NCBI GenBank assembly: GCA_022559845.1 | Contig: CM040117.1 | Coordinates: forward strand, 76,545,731 to 76,609,730 | Length of the DNA stretch: 64,000 bases | Source of the DNA: Amorphophallus konjac | Lineage: Eukaryota; Streptophyta; Magnoliopsida; Alismatales; Araceae | Direction: 5' to 3' | In this document: in pieces, positions 1 through 11,172 of the stretch | Layout: the number at the start of each line of letters is the position of its first letter | Numbering within the stretch: position 1 is the first letter of the stretch | Notes under the pieces: model-generated | What the model was told of the DNA's origin: nothing | The model's database searches: none | Seen by the model: only the letters and a program-made list of their open reading frames with translations | Translations under genes and position numbers: made by a program

Positions 1-3
1 AAG

Positions 4-399
4 ATGGGCCGGAGAGGCCTTGGCTACCGGGAGTCAGCACTGTCCATACTGGGAGACTCCAGGCCACTGACGTGGGACTACCGTCAACACTTTGTGAAAG
101 GCCCGTTGCAGCCCGGTACCTTGAAGAAGCCGCCGCCGTGTTCTGATGTAAAGGCTGACGCCACATGTAATGTTGCTGACCCACCGCCGCCACTGAAGGG
201 GCTGGTAGGCGACATGGAAGACTTCTGCAATTATTTTGAGAAGCTATTCCAGGAAAAAGAAGCTTGCCCGAAGAGGACTGAGATGCAGTTGGTGAAGCAC
301 TCTCCGATCGAGCTAGTTCGCCGGAGGCCGCGGGAAGTGGGGAGCTCCATCACTACCTTTTCTTTGTCCCCGTCCCGTCTTGCCTCCTTGTTTCAATAA
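4..399 (+). CDS. Tat polyprotein remnant upstream of the RT (fragment)
   Basis: This is an open frame of 131 codons with no complete domain. Near its start it has a glycine-rich stretch (MGRRGLGYRE) resembling the G-patch-like segment found between protease and RT in Tat polyproteins, followed by proline-rich text. It is in a different frame from the pol region that starts at 699, so a frameshift or an intervening untranslated stretch separates them. Positions 400-698 hold no convincing coding sequence. The identification rests on position and a weak motif; it could be chance coding. Confidence 0.35.
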   Translation: MGRRGLGYRESALSILGDSRPLTWDYRQHFVKGPLQPGTLKKPPPCSDVKADATCNVADPPPPLKGLVGDMEDFCNYFEKLFQEKEACPKRTEMQLVKHSPIELVRRRPREVGSSITTFSLSPSRLASLFQ

Positions 400-698
400 T
401 TGGGGTTTATTCCCTGTTCCCCTCCGATGGTTGACCTGTACTTCACGGAAAGACCACCTGAAATTCTGTTTGTGCCATGTGCATGTGGGCGCTACCCACC
501 CATTGATTTATCAACCCTGTTTAATCCTCCTTCCCCCACTGCCCAACTCCACGAAATGTGATTTTCATCTTCCGACCCATTCTTCGATTGCATCTTCCCC
601 GATCTGTTTCCCATGCAACTCCCTCCACCCCCGTCTTCTTCTTCCTGTTGCATTATCACCTCTGACCTCCAAAAAAAAATGCCAATCTTAAAACGGAG

Positions 699-1295
699 GT
701 GTCAATGGAGGATTACGCTATGTTCTATTCGTCTTCCCAGGGGGACGAGACCCCTGCTCCTTTCCCAGTAGATCTCTTGTCTCCTAGGTTAAATGTACAT
801 TCTGCAGAGACTCCAAGGTTGGTAGAATTAGTTGGGGTAGAATCTAGTTCTAGTTTAGTCAGCGCATCCACATCTGCGGCGCACCCTGTGGTGCGTCATT
901 CTAGATCCGTCCTGGATAGGTTCCTCCAAGATTTAGCCCAGAGATGTCATACCCTTCTTAAATGCCCTGAGTTTGTAGAGACCACAATTGTTTTAGAAGA
1001 TGATGAGGAATTAGAAGGGGTGTGGAGCAATGACGGGTTAGGTGTATATGAAGTCATAGATAAGAAGGACCCAGCCGATAATGAGGAAGGCGATGTGGAT
1101 GACACTACCGATCTGTACGCGCAAGGTTTAAAGAGATTTGAGGAACCGTCGACGGCAGTGGATGAACCCACTAAAGAGATCAACCTTGGAACGGAAGAGG
1201 ACCCCAGGCCCATAATTATTTCTGCTAATCTCCCTCTTCAAGTTGAAGAGGAGTTGATCAAGGTTTTGAGGGAGTACATCGATTCATTTGCCTAG
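699..1295 (+). pseudogene. Tat pol, acidic linker between protease and reverse transcriptase
   Basis: This 198-codon stretch is rich in Asp/Glu and Ser and leads directly into the RT in the same frame. The final segment (residues about 150-198, IISANLPLQVEEELIKVLRE) is the usual lead-in to Tat RT. The frame closes with TAG at 1293-1295, where Tat relatives normally carry tryptophan (FAWSYEDMPGL), so a TGG-to-TAG change is the likely cause. The continuation starts at 1308 in the same frame. It has no enzymatic motif of its own. Confidence 0.7.
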
Positions 1296-1307
1296 TCCTA
1301 TGAGGAC

Positions 1308-2477
1308 ATGCCGGGTCTTTACCCCACGTTGGTTGAACACCAACTCATTCTTAAACCAGGGGCAACACCTGTTAAGCTAAAGGTGAGAAGGTTCCACCCG
1401 CAAATGGCCTTAAGGATAAAGGAAGAAGTCGATAAATTACACAATGCCAGGTTTATCAGAGTTATTTTATATCTGCAATGGGTGGCGAACATAGTCCCGG
1501 TAATGAAGAAAGATGGAAAAAGTCGGATATGTATTGATTTCAGGGACTTGAATAAGGCATGTCCGAAGGATGATTTCCCGCTTCCTCACATTGATGTACT
1601 AGTGGACAACACGGCTGGGTATGGGGCCCTCTTATTTATGGATGGGTATTCTAGTTACAATCAAATCCGTCTTGCTCCCGAGGATCAAGAGAAGACCTCT
1701 TTCACCATGCCCTGGGGCACGTACTGCTATGTCGTTATGCCGTTTGGATTAAAGAATGCAGGTGCCACGTACCAGCGGGCAATGATGGCTATCTTCCACG
1801 ACATGATGCATGTGTACTTGGAAGCTTACGTGGATGACATCCTGGTAAAGTCGAGGTCCAAAGAAGAACACCCCGCCATTTTAGCCAAGGTGTTGCAAAG
1901 GGCTAGGGAGTACAAATTGAAGATGAATCCGAAGAAATGTGTATTTGGAGTCGCATCAGGGAAATTGCTTGGGTTTATAGTTAGTAAACAGGGGATTCAG
2001 ATTGATCCAAATAAAGCAAAGGCCGTTACGGAGATGCCGCCGCCTAAGAACATCACTGAACTCAGGGGTTTGATTGGGTGCTCTCAATTCATTAGAAGGT
2101 TCATATCTCAACATTCGCAAAGATGACGCCCATTCTATGAATTGTTGAAGGCGGGAGCTAAGTTTGAATGGAATGAACAATGTCAGAAGGCCTATGAGGA
2201 TCTTAAGGTATATCTTTCTAATCCCCCCGTTCTACAACCACCCGTCCCTGGGAAACCCCTGATCTTATACATTTCTGTTATTGAGGACTCCCTAGGAGCT
2301 GTTCTGACTCATGTGGATGATGAGGGAAGGGAAAGGGCAGCATACTACCTTTCGAGGTTGTTTAATCCTGCTGAATCCAAGTATACTGCCATGGAGAAGA
2401 CCTGCGCAGTATTAGTGTAGGTAGCTCAGAAACTTAAACACTATTTCCTTGCCCACGAGGTTAAGCTGATCTCTAGA
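1308..2477 (+). pseudogene. Tat reverse transcriptase and first RNase H
   Basis: This region would copy element RNA into DNA inside the particle. Visible motifs are PVMKKDGKSRICIDFRDLN, MPFGLKNAGATYQRAM and the catalytic YVDDILVKSR, followed by the thumb and the start of the gypsy RNase H (SLGAVLTHVDDEGRERAAYY). The frame is unbroken by shifts but has a TGA at 2124-2126 and a TAG at 2418-2420. The second sits where the family has tryptophan (ALVWAAQKL). The catalytic aspartates remain. With at least six in-frame stops across pol it cannot make a full polyprotein, so the element is a fossil that could move only in trans. Confidence 0.88.
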
Positions 2478-3443
2478 ATGGACCCAATTCATTACCTCTT
2501 AGAAAAGCCTATCCTTTCTAGCCGATTAGCTCGCTGGCATAGCTTTCTCTCCCAATTCGATATCACCTTCGTTGTTCAGAAAGCGATCAAGGGATACGCG
2601 ATTGCTGAACACCTCGCTCATTGTCCTATCCCTTTCTCTGATTCAATCCAGGATGAGTTTCCCGATGAACACTTGGCTGTAATCACTCATCTTCCTTTTT
2701 GGTCTCTTCATTTCGACGGTGCTCTCAATTCTCAAGGCCGTGGAATCAGCGATGTTCTCCTCACTCCGGAAGGAGTGACCATCCCTATCGCTTATCAACT
2801 CTCTTTTCCTGCCACAAATAACATAGCCGAGTATGAGGCTCTCCTTGCCGGTCTGAAGCATGCCTACCTCATGGGCGCGCGATACCTTAACATCATAGGA
2901 GATTCTCAATTGGTGATGCGTCAAGTTTTGATAACTTACCGCACTCGTGACCCCAAACTCAAGCCTTATCAAGATTTGGTCACGCTCTTGGCTAGGCAAT
3001 TCCGGAAGCTCATCTACATTCATACTCCTAGTTCTCAGAACATTATGGCCGATGCACTTCCATCGCTTGCTTCTTCCCTTTCCTTCCCACTTAGTCGTTC
3101 TACCGAGACCATTGTTGGTTCAGCGGATGGACGCCCCATCTCTCCAAGATCCTTGGTTCAGAAAGCTGAGAAGGAAGATTTGAAAGAAGTTTCATTAACT
3201 GAGCTTGAGGAGATTATAGAAGAAGAGGAATTGCCGTGGTATCATGAGATAGAGCAGTATTGCCGGGATGGTTCCTTTTCCGAGACGGCAAATGCCGAGC
3301 AGCGCAAGGCCATTAAAAGAGTCACCTCTAGATACACGATTATTGCTGAAAAATTGTATAGACGGGCTCTCAATGGAGTTCTAATGAGGTGTTTGGATGA
3401 CGATGAGGCTTGGAAGGTAGTAGAAGCAGCTCACTCCAGTTAG
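2478..3443 (+). pseudogene. Tat end of RNase H and second (archaeal-type) RNase H domain
   Basis: After the end of the first RNase H comes a second RNase H. WSLHFDGALNSQGRG carries the first catalytic Asp, NNIAEYEALLAGL the Glu, and IIGDSQLVMRQV the next Asp. A duplicated RNase H of this kind is diagnostic of the Tat clade within plant Ty3/gypsy elements and separates this element from the chromoviruses elsewhere in the window. The stretch ends with TAG at 3441-3443 in the usual frame. The sequence between residues about 200 and 320 is an acidic connector to the integrase. Confidence 0.85.
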
Positions 3444-3461
3444 TGTGGAGGGCACGTAAAT

Positions 3462-4496
3462 GTGCAGGCATTGACGAAGAAGATTCTTAGGCAGGGCTAT
3501 TACTGGACAACCCTAGAAGAAGACTGTTCCACCTATGTCCGTAGGTGCCTTCAATGCCAACTTCATGCCTACAAAATCCATGCTCCGGCTTCTTCTCTCC
3601 ACCCTCTTTCTGCTCCTTGGCCATTCTCGATGTGGGCCTTTGATATCGTTGGACCACTTGGTGACATTAATGCTCAGGTTAAACAGAAATCCTTCATTCT
3701 GATGGCTACATAGTACTTCACCAAGTGGGTAGAAGCTGAAGCTTATGCAGAGATCAAAGCCACCAAAGTATGCTGCTTCATCCTCAAGAACATCATCTCA
3801 TGATTTGGAGTGCCAAGTGATATCGTCACCGACAATGGACCTCAATTTGTTTCTCAAGAACTTCGGGACCTCTGTAAGAAATTTAATATTGCATTGCATC
3901 ATTCATCACCATACTACCCTCAAGGTAATGGCCAAGCCGAGGTCACGAACAAAACCCTTCTTAAAATCATTAAGAAAACATGGGAGTCGCACAAATTTAC
4001 TGATTGGGCCGATAAACTGATAGAAGCTCTATGGGCTTATCGCACCTCCATCCGTACTCCCACGGGGCAAACTTCTTTTGCTCTCACCTATGGGATGGAG
4101 GCGGTACTCCCGTACGAGATCTTGATCCCTTCCCTAAGAGTGCAGCTAGACAAAGAACTTAATCTCGACGAGCGTCGAGAGGCGTTGCTAGTCCAACTGG
4201 AACTCTTAGACGAGAAGAGGCTAAATGCTGCCAATCATGTCTCGATTTATCAAAAACGTGTCTCGCGGTATTTTCAAAAGAACGTTATTGAAAGAAAATT
4301 CCAAGTGGGTAACATGGTTTTGAAACGCAAATTTATTAGATCAGCAGGTCCCAGGTCTAAGCTGCAACCCAACTGGGAAGGGCCGTTTGTAGTTAAGGAA
4401 GTCTATCTGGGTAACGCGTACCGTTTAATTAACGCTGAAGGTGAAGAATTGCCAAATCCGTGGAATGGGTTATATTTAAAACACTTTTATCCATAG
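3462..4496 (+). pseudogene. Tat integrase
   Basis: Integrase would insert the cDNA into the genome. The zinc-binding region shows CSTYVRRCLQCQ, and the catalytic core shows FDIVGPLGD, VTDNGPQF and GQAEVTNKTLL, which supply the D, D and E residues. The C-terminal part has the GNMVLKR and GPFVVKE motifs of the gypsy C-terminal domain. There is no chromodomain, as expected for Tat. In-frame stops lie at 3711-3713 (TAG, before YFTKW) and 3801-3803 (TGA, before FGVPSDIVTDNG, probably from CGA). The frame closes naturally at 4494-4496. No frameshift separates 699 from 4496. Confidence 0.88.
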
Positions 4497-5280
4497 AGTC
4501 AAGCCAACAACGGCCCGGTGGCGGGGTGTACCTCTACTTGATCATGAAGGGAGACCCCCGGTTCAACACTCACACACTACACGACCCCCTGTGGTTCGGT
4601 TCTCTTCTTTTGCGCAACACCGTTTCTCCCTTGGCCATGCTTAGGGGAAAGTGAAAATCTTTGTTTTTTCTCTTTTCTCAGCTGAAAATAGGGACAAGTG
4701 GTGAATAAGGGGGCGAGAACTGATCTAGACCCCCCGATAAAAGAGGTCTCAAATAGGGGCAGTCCGTTATGACCTTATTCCGCAATTGCAAGAGCAAAAG
4801 AAAAGAAGAAAAAAAAGAAGAAGAAAAATATACGGAGACAAGGGGCAAAATCAAAGACAAAGCTAAAAGCTCATCCAAAGCTCGAAGCTCAAAAGTCTAA
4901 AAGACCCCACAACAATGAAGCTAGACATGGCAAGAGTGGCAGTACAGTTTCCCCGCGGGATGTTATGAGCCCGGTCGTATGCGTGCCTAGAGCGGATGTA
5001 GGTTCGATGACGGACACAAAGCCCCGGCACAACAGACCAAAAATTCTTTGAAAAGGGATGTCGTGAGAAGAACTCAAGCCCTAAAAACCTCTATACCTAT
5101 CGCCAACTTTTCTATCAAATTCTCTTTTATTTTCCAAGGAATGGATCCCACCCCGGGTATGGCCCCGGTAGAGGCACCGTTAAGCGAAATTAGGCCCCAA
5201 CTATGGGCGGTCACTTGTAACGCACGTTGAATCCAGGAGACCCCTAGTGAGATGTGAGGCTCTCCGTCGTCGGGTTTGAG
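4497..5280. other. Tat non-coding region after pol
   Basis: Nearly 800 bases follow the pol stop and I find no supportable gene in them. A purine-rich tract (about 4796-4835, A and G only) is present. Short open frames on both strands show no recognisable motif. The stretch leads into the A-rich tandem repeat. Confidence 0.6.
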
Positions 5281-5630
5281 CTGGCTTTCAAAATCTAAAA
5301 AAATTAAATATTTCAAAATCCAAAAAATCAAATATTTCAAAATTTAGAAAAATCAAATATTTCAAAATAAAAAAAATCAAATATTTTAAAATCTAAAAAA
5401 ATCAAATATTTCAAAATCTAAAAAAATCAAATATTTTAAAATCCAGAAAAAAATCAAATATTTTAAAATAAAAAAACAAATATTTTAAAATCCAAAAAAT
5501 CAAATATTTCAAAATCCAAAAAAATCAAATATTTCAAAATCCAAAAAACCAAAATATTTTACAATCCAAAAAAACCAAAATATTTTAAAACCCAAAAAAA
5601 AATTCGAATACTTTCAAAATCACAAAAAAG
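5281..5630. repeat. A-rich tandem repeat, unit about 25-28 bp
   Basis: About a dozen imperfect copies of a unit built on AAATCAAATATTTCAAAAT run head to tail with A-run spacers of varying length. Units differ by C/T changes (TTTC or TTTT) and by homopolymer length, which suggests slippage. It sits in the Tat 3' internal region between pol and the antisense genes. Tandem repeats are common in this position in Tat/Ogre elements. Confidence 0.85.
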
Positions 5631-6005
5631 ATTTTCATTATCGTGATTTGCATTCATGGCATGCATTGCATTCATTTTTCATTTGATGTTTGCCTATTTA
5701 ATAAGGCTTACCCCATTGGCCAAAAATCAAGAACTGGTCATTTCCTAACTTGCTACATGCAAGGGGTTAAGCCTAAAAATAGATTTAATCTGTTTTCTTT
5801 GTTTGTGTGTGTGCAGGGGTAGGTTGAAGTTGAAGGTTTAGTCAGTCCGTGACCGTGTGCATTTTGAAATCATATCCCAAGCTCATTCAATTTCGCATAA
5901 GGAAAAACCAAGCTCAAATCAATCAAATCACCTAATTTATTTCATTCACATGCCAAACTCTCTAAGCATAAGTCTCTACATCCACATCTTGAAAGAAAAG
6001 GAAAA
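5631..6005. other. Tat non-coding spacer
   Basis: The sequence between the A-rich repeat and the end of the antisense DUF7745-like gene has AT-rich text with several ATTCAT/GCATT words and no recognisable gene. It probably holds the 3' end of the antisense transcript, but I see no clear terminator signal. Confidence 0.45.
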
Positions 6006-7295
6006 TCACTCAGTCCTCTGCTGGGCATCCCCGCGGGGACGTATCTCTCTCAGCTCCCTAACGTAAGCCTGGCGTGTCGCCGGAGTCTCTGCAACCTCCG
6101 CTGGAAGGGTAAGCACCCCGCTCACCTCCCACATGATCAGGGCACTCCTGACCGCCTGCTCGTCCTCCTCTGTACCGATCCTCCTCACCTGTAGAGCTGG
6201 AAGGTGGGGTAGTGCTGGAAGAACGGTCCGGGGTAGTCCAACCTGTAGGTAGCACCGATGCGGGATGTACATCGCCAGTGCAGTGTCGCTCACAAGCCTC
6301 AGATCCAAGCCCGGCCTCCTAGGTACCCTGACGGTGGTGTCGCGAAGGAAGTCAGGGCGCATCACGAACCAATCCAGGGGCAACCGGTTGAGATGCAGTC
6401 GCCACTCGTCCCTGGTCTTCTTCTCTGCTGTCCTGCACTCTACCTATGGAGAGAACCCAAATCTGCCACCTATGAAGAAGAGGGGGTGGCTCCCGAAGAT
6501 CCTGCTAGCTGAAGTGGTATCCTCCTTGTGAATGAATTTTATCCTGACACCCATCCAGCACTCTAAGAGTATCATGGAACCAAAAAGAGAACCTCCTAGG
6601 GATGCTGAGGTAAGGCCCTCGTACACATAAGCAAGGATGACCTGGGAGATAGAAAGACCCTGCCACAGGCCACTGATGGTACTAAGGAGGGGAGTCTCTA
6701 GCACATGGTCAACTGAGAGGAACAAGATAGCCCCGCACAAGCAAATAGACGCGGCCTTGGCTATGGCCTCATCCCACCCACACCTGTTCCTGCAATGTTC
6801 AACTACCCATTGGCTAAGAGGAAGAAGGTGGATCTGGTGTGGGCCTACGAAGGTATGGATGTCCCTACTGTCCGATATAAACCCTCCCAAAATGAGCCTA
6901 GAGTCTATAGGGGCCACGGTGTGACACATTAGGTCCTCCTCACCCACCTTAGACCTAGGAAAAGAGAAGTAGGTCTCTACCTCCTCTAGTAGGATAGTGG
7001 CCTCAAATGATGGGAAGATGAATGTATGGGTCTGGAGGTGCCAGATTTCTACCAAGGCTGAGATGTTGTGCCAGTCCAGGGAAAGCTTTGGGTACTTTTG
7101 GCCTAATACCAAGAGTGGGTGTAGGTGCCAAGATCTCAGGATGGATGTCACTCCTAGGGGCAACGCACGGATCATGGGAGCCGTCCACTTCAAGGTAGAA
7201 TAGCGCCTGGAGCCAGGGAGAAGCTGAGATGGAGGGAGAAAGAGTGGAAGAACGTGTAAGTGAATGAATGAAAGATTTGACTTAAATGAAATCAC
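6006..7295 (-). pseudogene. Antisense DUF7745-like accessory gene of the Tat element
   Basis: Reading on the - strand, one frame runs from 7295 to 6006 (about 430 codons), broken only by a TAG at 6444-6446. The order of conserved pieces matches the plant DUF7745 / mobile-domain-like family as I recall it: an N-terminal segment ending FEATILLEEVETYFSFPR, a middle segment ILFLSVDHVLETP, a tryptophan-rich segment ILLECWMGVRIKF, and a C-terminal RDEWRLHLNRLPLDW. The biochemical role of these proteins is unknown. The start is uncertain: a Met inside TAPMIRALPLGV is plausible, and a short upstream exon (about 7329-7437) may exist. It lies antisense to the retrotransposon, downstream of pol, and convergent to it. 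The family assignment needs a profile search. Confidence 0.6.
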
Positions 7296-8197
7296 GCTAA
7301 CAAACCTCTCTCAAGGGCTCGAGCTGATATGACGAGGGATCGTGGCCAGCCGTTGGAGCACTTTACGCTCTTTCCTGGCCGACTTTGGCCCTTCATAAGC
7401 TGCCCCCTCCATGGAACTCCCCTCCAAGGATCTTTTCATGATAATTTGATGAAGAATAGCAAAGGTTTGAGGCTTAGAAAGAGGGGTTTGGTGTGAGTTG
7501 TGAATTTAGGATCCCCCTCTTCTTATAGAGCTTGTATAGAAGCCTAAACCCATTAGGATTGAACTAGGATACATCTAGATGAGGATAGGCTAGTGTTTGG
7601 GTGGGTTTAGAACTCTATCCCCCGGTTTAGGACTCTCCAAGGGAGCCCCGATCAGACTCCCAGTACGTAGGGATGGACGATCTCTCGATAGACCGCCCTT
7701 TCCTTATAGCGGTCAACAGAGGACCATTCAACCTCTTCTAAGCAACACGGGTCAGAGCTATAGAACGGTCTAAACCGAACCATTCTTCAACACGAACAGT
7801 CAGTATTGAGCCGTCTATCTGTCTATTCTGAGCGAAGTCAAGCAGTCTTTGTACGGCCCCATTCTAGCCGTTTGTCATCTGGACGGCCAGTTGGCAACCG
7901 CCCATCCACCTGCCACACTACCTCTTACTCTCCCGTCTCTCTCTCACTCTAAGTCAGCGTCTCTCTCTCACTCTGAGTTGGCGTCTCTCTCTCTCACTCA
8001 TGTCGTCTCTCTTTCACGCATGTCCGTCTCACTCATGTCGAGTTAACAGTCGTAGTTAGTTAGTTAGTGTCTATCATTTGCATTCATTCATACATTCATC
8101 CACAGAAAACCAAAAAGAAGCATATCACTATCATATCATATCACATCATGTACAAATGTTGAGTCCCAAGTACAAAGAGTCAGGCCTGTCCCTCTCC
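7296..8197. other. Spacer between the two antisense genes, with degenerate hairpin modules and a TC-rich tract
   Basis: On the - strand this lies upstream of the DUF7745-like gene and downstream of the plant mobile domain gene, so it may hold the promoter of the former. Positions 7660-7910 contain repeated GACGG/CCGTT words of the hairpin family seen elsewhere in this element. Positions 7930-8040 are a TCTCTCTCACTC tract. I find no coding sequence. Confidence 0.5.
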
Positions 8198-10619
8198 CTA
8201 GCCCCCGTCACTGTCTCCACCGCCCTCATGCCTCTTTGGGGGAGGCATCGCTGAAGTCGCCTCAACCCGCTGTCGTCGGCGCCGCTCCTCATCCTCATTC
8301 CTCCGGCGGCCGGAGGAACTGGTAAAGTAACTCCTCACAGAGCCATGAGAACCGTGGCTGCCGCTCGGAGTCGCTCCGCTCCGCTCCCGACTCACCTCCC
8401 TCATGCCCGCCACCATGCCCTCCAATCTGGCAACCTGTATTCGAGCCTGCTCCGTCTCAGTCTGGTAGCACTCTGCCTCGGTCACGCTAGCTCAAAGCCG
8501 CTCCACCTCGACGCGGAGAAGTGATGTCTCAAGTGCGTCCGCCGGCCGGCTCTGCGTCGCCTCCTCTCGTAGACGGGCCGCCTCCTCCCGAGCCGCTACC
8601 CGGCTCTGCTCAAGCTCCGACCTCAGTCGAGTCAGCTCGGTCGTCTGCATACATTTTCATGGTCAGTCAATAGCATTTCATACATATCATAATTATAAAC
8701 ATAATCAAAAGGGAAAGTGTAGTGATTGCGTAGCCTCTCGGTGAGCGCCACCTCGGCCGCCTTGGCCCGCGCTACCATCTGTGTGAAGTCAGCATCCCGC
8801 TCGGCCCGATCTGCGGGAGTCTGGGAGGAAGAAGAGGGAGCGTCGGTCCCCTGCTGCTGGGCCCCCTCGGCGCGCTGCATCCAAAACTCCAGGTCAGTCA
8901 CATGCATAATCATAATCGTAAGCATTTGCATAATTTAAAGAGTTTAGGGTTTAGAAAATTGGCCAGTAGGGCCAAGGCCTGCCGAGCCTCATCTCGCTCC
9001 CTGATCGTAGAGTAAAGGAGCCCCCGCAGCTCCGTGAGCCGTCCCTCTGGGTCGACTTGCATTTAGAAGTCCACGTGTCAGTATGTCATCATATAGAGAT
9101 CATAAGCATAATAGACGAAGTTTAAGTTAGAGGTCGTACCGGTCGGTGGGCACCCCGGAACACCTGGTCTCGGTAGTGTCTAGCGTACGCGGTATAGTAC
9201 GCCGAGTCGCTGTCTGCTCGGGCGGTCACCACCCGCCTGAGTGCTGTCCAATCTGCTATCTGCGTGGCATTCCGCGCCGTCCAGTCAAAGGCCGCTACTA
9301 GGCCTCGTGTCGTCCGCGTAACGCGCTCCCCCGGCTTCTCTGCCACTGGCTGTGGGACCCCAATGGTCCTCATCACGAGTCGAAAGTGTAGTGGCTCCAC
9401 CACGTTCATGCAGTGAAGCCACACGTCTCATCCTGAGAAGGTGAGAGCCCCTACCACCCAGGGCTGGTCCTCGTGTCCCTCCTCAATGTAAGGTGTCCAC
9501 CGTACCTGCACAAATAGCGAGTCGCATCAGCATCATCATATAGAACTACATTTAATTAAAGAGTCGAAGTTTAGAATCGTACCGAGGTGTACGGTAGGGC
9601 GTCTATGTCGTCCTACAGCTCTCGGACCTGTCTCCGGAGGGCTACCGTCTCTCGAGGTGCGGTCCACCTCCGGGCGATCGACAGGAGCTCAAGGTGAGTA
9701 TCCTCGCCTCTGCCTAGCCCGCGTAGGCGTGTGTAGGCCCAAACCTGCATCAGATCATGTTAGCATCTAGGAAACATGTAAGAGTTGCATAATCGAGTCT
9801 AAGGTAGAAGTTGTACCTGGAGTAAAGAAGAGAAGCCCCCGACCATGGTCCGCCTGCCCGTCGAGCTCAAGGTGTCAAATAAGAAGGCCAGGACCGCTGC
9901 TCCCCACGCGTAGTCGCCAACATGGTCAAGATCCTGGAGAAGTGGAAGGAAGCGACAATGCATCACATCCGCGCACGTCAAAAAGAGGAGTCGCCCGAAC
10001 AACAGCATCAGGAATCTCCTCAACACCCGATCCGCCTTTGCTCCCGGCTCCGCTGCAACTCTCGGTCTCGCCAGGTCCACCAAGCGCTGAAGGTGATGCT
10101 CTAGCTGCTCCCCTGTCGCTATGCCGGCTCGTCGTAGTCCCAAGCTGTCCTGGAGACTCGCTCGGGGCAAGAGGGTAGACTGCCGCTCAGAGCGTCGCAG
10201 CTCCAGGCCTAGCAGCTCCTGAGCCATCTCCCGGTAGTCGGGGTATGTACTCCCGCTGACCGGTCTCCCGTGCACCCGCAGGCCAGTGAGTCTAGCCACG
10301 TCCTCCAACGTGGGGACCATATGCCCCCACGGAAAGAGGAACGTACGACTCACTGGATCCCAGCGGTCGTGCATTGCATAAAGTAGAGCTGTGTCGAATT
10401 GACACACCTCCATGCTCAGGAATGGGGCGAACCCCATGGCAGCTAACCGCTCCCGCTGGAAGTTCGGAAGTGCCTGATACACTGCCCGGACCTGCAACCA
10501 TGAGATGCGGGTCCTGCGCTTTCCCTGCATTCATCATTGATTTCATGCATTTAACAATAGATTTAAGCATTTCATTTCACCAATAAAATGAAAATAATAA
10601 AAAGATGCATTTCTGTGAG

Positions 10620-11120
10620 AAGGGTGGTTCCCCATGAACCACTCATCCTGATGAGGACCGTTCGAGTTCTCAGCTATATTGTATTTGAACGGGCTAGTCT
10701 AGCACGTTTATCCATTTATACGGTGATAGCCTCACCGTTCTTCTATTTTCTTCCTCTGTCATTTTCTGAGTGTGGGCGACCATGCCTAGGCCGCACGTTG
10801 TTTGAGCGGTCTGATATGGGCCGCACATGTTCTGAATATTTAACGTCTCGAACGGCCCATTGTGGACCATTCCTCAGTTATACGGTGGGCCTCCCACCGT
10901 TCATTTCCAGCTTCATCCCTATTATTTCTGATTTCGAATGGCCGCCCCTGGGCGGCATGTGATATGGGCGGCCCTATTTGGGCAGCAGGTTTCTGGTTGT
11001 GTGGCTCCCTGAGAACCGCTCGACCGTCATCTTCCCCGGCGACGGTGAGGGCCTCCCCAACCGGTCGGAGCGCCCCATGGCCCCTCAAAACGGCTCCTAG
11101 ACATCCTAATCCCCCCGTGG
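10620..11120. repeat. Degenerate hairpin modules (ACGGT...ACCGT family)
   Basis: This tract is a string of short imperfect inverted repeats. Clear examples are 10882-10900 (8-bp arms ACGGTGGG/CCCACCGT with a 3-base loop) and 10720-10738 (ACGGTGA/TCACCGT with a 5-base loop). Related GACCGTT, GAACGG and GGGCGGC words fill the spaces. Similar modules occur at about 7660-7910, 11590-11830, 13010-13390, 26090-26160 and 26840-27060, all within the same element, including its LTR. Confidence 0.6.
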
Positions 11121-11172
11121 TCACCCTAGGGCTAACATGCATTAAAAATGGCTAGGGTTAGGGGGGGCCTAC

